Of a stretch of DNA of 10,085 nucleotides, positions 5,705 through 10,085 are shown in pieces. This DNA comes from Holosporales bacterium (GTDB taxonomy: Bacteria > Pseudomonadota > Alphaproteobacteria > RUG11792): assembly GCA_031281515.1 (NCBI GenBank), contig JAITFF010000013.1:1-10085 (forward strand). Reading direction: 5' to 3'. Under the pieces are notes generated by a model that was not told the DNA's origin, did no database searches, and was given only the letters and a program-made list of their open reading frames with translations. Made by a program: the position numbers and the translations under genes. Position 1 is the first letter of the stretch. Every line of letters begins with the position of its first letter.

Positions 5705-6634
5705 ATGGAAATTTCTGCAAAATTAGTGAAAGAGCTCCGTGATAAAACGGGAGCCGGAATGATGGATTGCAAGCGGGCCTTAATCGAAACGGCTGGCAAT
5801 GTTGAAGCGGCCACAGAATATCTCCGCAAGAAGGGGTTGATGGATGCCGCAAAAAAGTCATCTCGAATAGCCGCGGATGGATTAGTCGCGGTCTCAGTAT
5901 CTGATGATCAAAAGTCGGCCTCAATCGTCGAGGTAAACTCGGAAACCGATTTCGTCGCGAGGAATGAAAAGTTTCAAGATATCGTCTCCGGCATAGCGAG
6001 TATTGCCCGCCAATATGATTTTATCGACCAGGTTTTGGGGGCTAAATTTCCAAAGTCTGATAAGACCGTCCGTGAGGAAGTGGATTTGCTGATTTCCATC
6101 GTTGGCGAGAATATGAATCTGCGAAGATGCAAGAGAATCGTTACGAGGAATGGAATCGTTTCGGCTTACATACACGGAGCCATCAAACCCGGGATGGGCA
6201 GGATTGGAGTCCTGGTCAATATCGAAAGTGATGGAGAATCCCGCAGCAACCAAATCGAAGAAATCGGGAAGAAAATTGCGATGCACATCGCGGCAGCAAA
6301 TCCATCTTATCTTTGCTCGAAGTGTGTTCCTCAGGAGATCATTGATAAGGAAAGGGATATTGTCATGGCTCAGGCAAAGGACAGTGGTAAACCGGATAAT
6401 ATCGCCGAAAAAATGGCTGAAGGTCGTGTGAAAAAGTTTTTCGAAGAAAACGTTTTGTTGGATCAAATTTTCGTCATCGACGGAAAAACGAAAGTTAGTG
6501 ATTTCGTTGAGAACTTTAATAAGGAACATGGAGTAAAGCTTTCGATATCATCGTTCGTAAAGTTTGTCCTTGGGGAGGGTATAGAGAAGCGAGAAAGCAG
6601 CTTCGCGGAAGAAGTGCGTTCATTCATCGCGTGA
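5705..6634 (+). CDS. tsf: Translation elongation factor Ts
   Basis: The 309-residue product is EF-Ts, the nucleotide exchange factor that recycles EF-Tu from GDP to GTP form in the cytoplasm. The N-terminal UBA-like domain carries LRDKTGAGMMDCKRAL (11-26). The core has the EF-Tu-contacting TDFVARN motif (81-87), with the Asp and Phe that act on the EF-Tu magnesium site. The coiled-coil subdomain and the conserved C-terminal helices follow; length is normal. Its ribosome-binding site AAGGAG lies inside the last codons of rpsB, and only two bases separate the genes, so translation is probably coupled. pyrH begins six bases after the tsf stop. Confidence 0.99.
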   Translation: MEISAKLVKELRDKTGAGMMDCKRALIETAGNVEAATEYLRKKGLMDAAKKSSRIAADGLVAVSVSDDQKSASIVEVNSETDFVARNEKFQDIVSGIASIARQYDFIDQVLGAKFPKSDKTVREEVDLLISIVGENMNLRRCKRIVTRNGIVSAYIHGAIKPGMGRIGVLVNIESDGESRSNQIEEIGKKIAMHIAAANPSYLCSKCVPQEIIDKERDIVMAQAKDSGKPDNIAEKMAEGRVKKFFEENVLLDQIFVIDGKTKVSDFVENFNKEHGVKLSISSFVKFVLGEGIEKRESSFAEEVRSFIA

Positions 6635-6640
6635 TCTGCA

Positions 6641-7363
6641 GTGCCACCGATCAGGAGGGTATTGGTTAAAATCTCCGGGGAAGCGATGACGAACGATCGG
6701 GCCAGAGGGTTCAGCATCGATCGAGTTTCGAAGATTTGTCTGGATATCAAGGGCGTCCTCGATTCTGGAGTTCTGGTTTCCCTGGTTGTCGGTGGTGGTA
6801 ATATTATCAGAGGTCGCGATTGGTGTGACGGTAAGGTGGTAAGTCTCGAAACGGCGGATGCCATGGGAATGTTATCGACTGCCATCAATGGGATCATGCT
6901 CCGCGATGCTCTTGCTCATCGCGGAATCGCCGCCGAAATTGTCTCGAATCTAACTTTGCCATTCAACGTTTCTCATGCCAATTCGTTTAATATTTCAAAG
7001 ATGATAGAGCGCGGTAATGTCATCATATTCGTTGGAGGAATCGGGTTGCCGTATTGTTCGACTGACACCGTCTCCGTCATCGCGGCCTCCCTATCGGGGT
7101 GTGACATTATGCTGAAGGCCACTCAGGTCGATGGCATATACAGTGACGATCCAAAGACCGCGGGAGATACGGCAGTACACATCCCGGAGATAACGTATCA
7201 AGAAGCCATCAGTAGGCAATTAAATTTTATGGACAAGACGGCCCTAATAATGGCGATGCAACGAAAAATCCCGATCTATGTTTTTTCGATTAGTGAAAGA
7301 AATTGTTTGCTCAGGGCAATCAACAGGGATATCAGGCTATCGATCGTAAAAGAATCAGGCTAG
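6641..7363 (+). CDS. pyrH: UMP kinase
   Basis: The 240-residue product belongs to the bacterial amino-acid-kinase-fold UMP kinases (UMP + ATP to UDP), needed for pyrimidine nucleotides. Visible family motifs are VLVKISGEA (7-15, with the catalytic Lys), GGGNIIRG (51-58), TADAMGMLST (71-80), TDTVSVIAA (141-149), KATQVDGIYSDDP (159-171) and LNFMDKTAL (194-202). One loop is unusual: the normally near-invariant GTGNP reads GIGLP (133-137), so a Thr and an Asn that contact the nucleotide are Ile and Leu. The start is GTG, placed six bases after tsf, with no good ribosome-binding site; it fits the family N-terminus and translation is probably coupled. The usual next gene, frr, is absent. Confidence 0.96.
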   Translation: MPPIRRVLVKISGEAMTNDRARGFSIDRVSKICLDIKGVLDSGVLVSLVVGGGNIIRGRDWCDGKVVSLETADAMGMLSTAINGIMLRDALAHRGIAAEIVSNLTLPFNVSHANSFNISKMIERGNVIIFVGGIGLPYCSTDTVSVIAASLSGCDIMLKATQVDGIYSDDPKTAGDTAVHIPEITYQEAISRQLNFMDKTALIMAMQRKIPIYVFSISERNCLLRAINRDIRLSIVKESG

Positions 7364-7372
7364 TCGATAGCC
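7335..7372 (+). terminator. Perfect 9-base inverted repeat spanning the pyrH stop codon
   Basis: GGCTATCGA (7335-7343) pairs perfectly with TCGATAGCC (7364-7372) across a 20-base loop that includes the last pyrH codons and its TAG stop. It lies at the end of the translation operon and could end or stabilise the transcript. The bases after it (CAAAATTA) contain no U-run, so it is not a standard intrinsic terminator. Confidence 0.4.
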
Positions 7373-7410
7373 CAAAATTAAGATCAACGTCTTTAACATT
7401 TTATCTTAAC

Positions 7411-7438
7411 ATATCATAGATATCATATGCAGATCATA
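7411..7438. repeat. Three short direct repeats upstream of the first exported gene
   Basis: ATATCATA occurs at 7411-7418 and 7420-7427, and the variant AGATCATA at 7431-7438. They sit 26-53 bases before the start codon at 7464, in A/T-rich sequence that probably also holds the promoter, which I could not place with confidence. They could be regulator half-sites or merely reflect base composition. Confidence 0.4.
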
Positions 7439-7463
7439 TTGAACTGTCGCTTAGGGAGTAGCA

Positions 7464-8012
7464 ATGAACACGCAGAGAATACTCACGATGCTTTTGGTCC
7501 TGATGGTATGGACGCAGAGAGGTCACGGAGCAATCAATACAGTAATATTGGCCAACTGTTACAGAAGGCCGCCAAATCTTCACTACGTGGTTATCGGGCC
7601 AATCCCAGATGAGTTAGCCACTAGGGTAAGCGCTAGCCCGGGCGATGTTCCTTCTTTAATAGATGCTACAGTGGTTGAGCCATACCGCGTCACCCACACG
7701 CAGTATCCGAATTTTTTTACAGACCAAATAGTTTTGGTCAATTCGAGGTACCCGAGGGTAGTAAACTCAGTATATGTAACCAAAGAGTGTTGCATTGACG
7801 AATGGGCTAGGAGACTCGGGCTACCAGAGATTGGGAGCAGTCGCTTCGAGCTGCAAACAATGAAAACGATAATCAAGTTCATGAAGTGGACTACCCCCAG
7901 TCCAGTAATTCAACGGTTTCCCGATGTACGGCTCATCAAGGGGCGCACCGGTGTGTTCATTCCACCCGTAAAAATCACAGTCCCACACATGGCCGCCTTG
8001 TGTAGTGGATAA
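7464..8012 (+). CDS. Exported protein of unknown function (182 residues)
   Basis: I do not recognise this protein. It begins with a signal peptide: MNTQR, then a hydrophobic core ILTMLLVLMVW (residues 6-16), with cleavage likely around residues 20-23 before INTVILANCY. The mature part is about 160 residues, without membrane segments or repeats, and has four cysteines (32, 109, 110, 180) that could form disulfides in the periplasm or outside. Aromatic and proline residues are frequent (for example YPNFFTDQ, residues 81-88). An AGGGAG ribosome-binding site five bases before the ATG supports the start. It follows pyrH after a 100-base gap and heads a run of three genes for signal-peptide proteins on the same strand. 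A role at the envelope or toward a host is an inference from export and context. Confidence 0.8.
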   Translation: MNTQRILTMLLVLMVWTQRGHGAINTVILANCYRRPPNLHYVVIGPIPDELATRVSASPGDVPSLIDATVVEPYRVTHTQYPNFFTDQIVLVNSRYPRVVNSVYVTKECCIDEWARRLGLPEIGSSRFELQTMKTIIKFMKWTTPSPVIQRFPDVRLIKGRTGVFIPPVKITVPHMAALCSG

Positions 8013-8028
8013 TGGGCTTATCCTACAC
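8000..8028 (+). terminator. Strong hairpin spanning the stop codon of the first exported gene
   Basis: GTGTA-(GT)-GGATAA (8000-8012) pairs with TTATCCTACAC (8018-8028): eleven base pairs with a 2-base bulge and a 5-base loop. The stop codon TAA (8010-8012) is inside the stem. It is the most stable-looking hairpin I found here. No U-run follows. A possible promoter for the next gene begins one base after it. Confidence 0.45.
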
Positions 8029-8057
8029 TAAACAGTGAATCGAAGACATGCTATATT
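8029..8057 (+). promoter_or_regulatory. Probable promoter of the 472-residue exported-protein gene
   Basis: TAAACA (8029-8034, four of six) and TATATT (8052-8057, five of six) are separated by 17 bases ending in TGC (extended -10). Start would be near 8064, giving a leader of about 150 bases before the ATG at 8216. The leader includes a 31-codon open frame (8076-8171) with no clear ribosome-binding site. Confidence 0.5.
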
Positions 8058-8215
8058 GGCTGCCATGACGGTGTGATGGGTACTCAAGAAGATTACCTGA
8101 AGTTAATAGGAAGTTCGGCAATGTGGTGTACCTTTCCAAATTGTTTATCTACCTGTCATTTAGCTGGCTAGACTACCCGGATGATATGTTGTTATTAATT
8201 CAAGGATGGGGCTAG

Positions 8216-9634
8216 ATGAGATTTTTCTTGGCGGCTTTAATCGCCGTAGCACTATGTAGCGGCTTTATGGTCAGGTCAATCAGGTTATCAACGCCGCTCG
8301 ATGATCTGAAGGTATTGATGGGATACGGCGCAGAGGCACCGTTTTATGTTGTAGCTGTGACCAGAACTGGGAACGAGCCGATGAGCGGCCTGGATATCTG
8401 CTTGTTGGAGCTGGTCCTGGACAGACTCATCAACGGCACTCAACATAACGATGCAGACGTAGAAGCTCGAATGCGAGCGGCATTCGATCGCATCTTGACC
8501 AGGACAAAAGCAGCCATCGAAGCACACGAGTTACCAGATCCGAGTATTTGGCCCACACTTCCGGGGTCTCATAGGGAAATACCAACTGAGACCCGAAATA
8601 GCTATCCCTTGTTGCCTCACATGTTGCCCGACATGAAGGTATTCAGGAGCTCTAATCAAAGCAATCAGTTCGTGAAGGAGTACGGAGAAATCTACCGGAA
8701 AGTTCAGATTCCAGATATGAGCAGGATGCTCCGAGCGAATCCTTTGCTAGTTACACTCAGTGAAGGATTTTTCCAGGGCACGGCCGGAGGTGGTAAGGGA
8801 GCTACTGCCGTTATGAGTTTAAGAAGGGCCGAGGAGATTGGCCGGGAGTTTTCGCTACTGGCTACTAATCTTCTGTTGTCCATTAACACTACAGATATTG
8901 CTCCATATGAGGATGCTGACGACGCCCAAAAGTTGCGACGAGATTTTCGCGATTCTTTCAACGATGAAAGGTGCTCAGTGACCTGTTGGCCATTAATTAG
9001 GCCGTGGATTCAATCAAGAGAGTTGCCGCAATTCACTCTGAGAAACATTACAAGAGTTTGGCGTAGCGGAATCCAAATAATGTCCTACTTGAAAAGCACT
9101 TACGTAGCCGAGAGTGATTCTCTACTTAAGCATAAGCTCGCTCTATACCAAATTGGGGATTTCAGAGAGGTTCCGATCGGCCAAATTGGAGAAGCTCTAG
9201 TTCGAGCTGTCCGGTTTTTTACGTGTAAGGATGTTTTCTGTTGGTACAAACACGTAGTGTGGAGGAAAGTAGAAGATCGCCCGCACACATTGACGTTGGT
9301 TCAGGCCAATTCGGTAATGAATAATTTCTATCTCAGCAGTTTTATAAAAGAGCTAAAGCAATTGGATGATAGGTTAGCTGAGGCCGCAATTAATCGTTGG
9401 CGCTATCCGAGTCCCGGATATCTGCCACGATTTTTTATATACAATGACACCGGAAAAATTATGAATCGTTTTTTAAGAAGTCATGGTATAAAGCCATCGA
9501 TTGCTCAGCTTCCGTTCCCAACAATGTTGGAGCTAGATCCTAAAACGGGAGAGTATAAATCGCGAGACGCCGTGCTGACAATAATGTTCAATAGCGGTGA
9601 AGATCAGATCAGAATAGATGTTCATAAGATTTAG
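8216..9634 (+). CDS. Large exported protein of unknown function (472 residues)
   Basis: I do not recognise this protein. The N-terminus MRFFLAALIAVALCSG is a signal peptide; the rest has no further clear membrane segment, so it is probably periplasmic or secreted. Five cysteines lie outside the signal, four of them as two close pairs, CSVTC (253-257) and CKDVFC (337-342), likely disulfides. A glycine-rich loop GTAGGGKG (188-195) resembles a nucleotide-binding loop but lacks the Ser/Thr and would be outside the cytoplasm. The mature part looks largely helical, with many charged segments and Trp-rich stretches. GGATGGGG, four bases before the ATG, serves as ribosome-binding site. It is the middle of three exported-protein genes, each with its own ribosome-binding site and separated by 146-203 bases, so they may be transcribed separately. 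Confidence 0.82.
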   Translation: MRFFLAALIAVALCSGFMVRSIRLSTPLDDLKVLMGYGAEAPFYVVAVTRTGNEPMSGLDICLLELVLDRLINGTQHNDADVEARMRAAFDRILTRTKAAIEAHELPDPSIWPTLPGSHREIPTETRNSYPLLPHMLPDMKVFRSSNQSNQFVKEYGEIYRKVQIPDMSRMLRANPLLVTLSEGFFQGTAGGGKGATAVMSLRRAEEIGREFSLLATNLLLSINTTDIAPYEDADDAQKLRRDFRDSFNDERCSVTCWPLIRPWIQSRELPQFTLRNITRVWRSGIQIMSYLKSTYVAESDSLLKHKLALYQIGDFREVPIGQIGEALVRAVRFFTCKDVFCWYKHVVWRKVEDRPHTLTLVQANSVMNNFYLSSFIKELKQLDDRLAEAAINRWRYPSPGYLPRFFIYNDTGKIMNRFLRSHGIKPSIAQLPFPTMLELDPKTGEYKSRDAVLTIMFNSGEDQIRIDVHKI

Positions 9635-9660
9635 GTCACCGTGTGTTATTTATGATGTGT

Positions 9661-9735
9661 GAAGGATAGTCTCCAGGAACTAGCCGCACCTCTACTATTT
9701 CTTAAGAAATAATTAGGAAGCAATTGTTATCCTTC
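9661..9735. promoter_or_regulatory. Nested inverted repeats before the third exported gene
   Basis: TATTTCTTAAGAAATA (9696-9711) is a perfect 16-base palindrome. It is enclosed by a second perfect 8-base inverted repeat, GAAGGATA (9661-9668) and TATCCTTC (9728-9735). The group sits between two exported-protein genes, 46-120 bases before the ATG at 9781. It could be an operator for a dimeric regulator, or a transcript-end structure for the upstream gene. I could not place a convincing promoter nearby. Confidence 0.45.
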
Positions 9736-9780
9736 TGTGTACTGATCGATCGCTACTCATTGATGTTCGAGGAGGAGTCC

Positions 9781-10085
9781 TATGCTATTTCGGTTACCAG
9801 GCTTGATTATCTGGGGTTTCACTGCTTTTCTTTATTTAGCCGCCGGGAATCTGGTGGCCATGAATTCTTCGGAAGTGGAGAATCGACCCGAGGCATATCT
9901 TAGGGATTCTTGGTTATTGGAGCAGTGCGGAGTTCATTGGTCTTATGGAAGGAGTGCGACAGAGTGGGTCAAGGATCAGCTGATAAACAACCCAGACTTC
10001 CGAAGACTTTGTGAGGCACTTACCTCTCAGGAATTTGAAGCCTTGGGACAGCTTAAGTGGCCATTTATCCCTTATGGGATTCCAA
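9781..10085 (+). CDS. Exported protein of unknown function (partial, runs off the right edge)
   Basis: The first 101 residues are visible, and the frame is open to the edge. The start MLFRLPGLIIWGFTAFLYLA is followed by AGNLVAMNSS, a signal peptide with probable cleavage near residues 26-27. The mature part begins with a polar, acidic stretch and holds WLLEQCGVHWSYG (44-56), FRRLC (73-77) and WPFIPYG (93-99); Cys49 and Cys77 could pair. A strong ribosome-binding site (GAGGAGGAG) ends five bases before the ATG. It is the third consecutive gene of this type on the plus strand. I see no clear sequence similarity to the other two, only the shared plan of a signal peptide followed by a Cys- and Trp-containing soluble part. 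Function unknown. Confidence 0.78.

Noticed and set aside
5921..6529. 202-codon open frame antisense to tsf
   Set aside because: It is a shadow of a strongly conserved gene and has no independent start signals.
8076..8171. 31-codon open frame with three cysteines in the leader of the 472-residue protein gene
   Set aside because: No clear ribosome-binding site; such short frames are expected by chance. It could be a leader peptide, but nothing supports that directly.
8777..8800. Walker A nucleotide-binding loop in the 472-residue protein
   Set aside because: GTAGGGKG lacks the Ser/Thr after Lys, no Walker B is evident, and the protein is exported, where ATP is not available.

Overview
The window looks like chromosomal DNA of an alphaproteobacterium, most plausibly a host-associated one of the Rickettsiales/Holosporales kind. 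Reasons: the YebC, CarD/CdnL, S2, EF-Ts and UMP kinase sequences have the alphaproteobacterial look; there is a probable Mic60 (mitofilin-like) protein, a family bacteria share mainly within Alphaproteobacteria; and these core genes sit beside a probable zinc-metalloprotease effector of the NleD type (peptidase family M91) and several signal-peptide-bearing proteins that I do not recognise. The lineage is an inference from protein features, not a database result.

Layout, left to right. Positions 1-119 hold the start of a leftward gene for an exported protein, with its own strong promoter. Next is the leftward M91-like protease gene (125-1045). A 517-base region without a convincing gene (1046-1562) follows; it contains a short tandem repeat, two adjacent palindromes and the probable yebC promoter. 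Then come three rightward genes, yebC (1563-2285), a mic60-like gene (2387-3325) and a SIMPL-domain gene (3387-4097). Probable promoters directly precede the second and third, so they may be transcribed independently. The leftward carD gene (4141-4647) converges on the SIMPL gene and is divergent from the translation operon rpsB-tsf-pyrH (4899-7363). The frr gene, which usually follows pyrH, is not there. Instead the right end carries three rightward genes for unrecognised exported proteins (7464-8012, 8216-9634, and 9781 to the edge).

Functionally the middle is housekeeping: ribosomal protein S2, elongation factor Ts, the UMP kinase that starts UTP/CTP synthesis, the CarD regulator that stabilises RNA polymerase open complexes, YebC (translation/transcription factor family), an inner-membrane organiser and a cell-envelope protein. 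Both flanks are accessory and look directed at the envelope or at a host: one probable injected protease and four exported proteins.

Regulation recurs in style. Several probable promoters have a -10 box preceded directly by TGn (extended -10) at 17-18 base spacing, and several start within a few bases of the upstream stop codon. Inverted repeats that span stop codons occur at the ends of yebC, pyrH and the first exported gene. None is followed by a U-run, so their role as terminators is uncertain.
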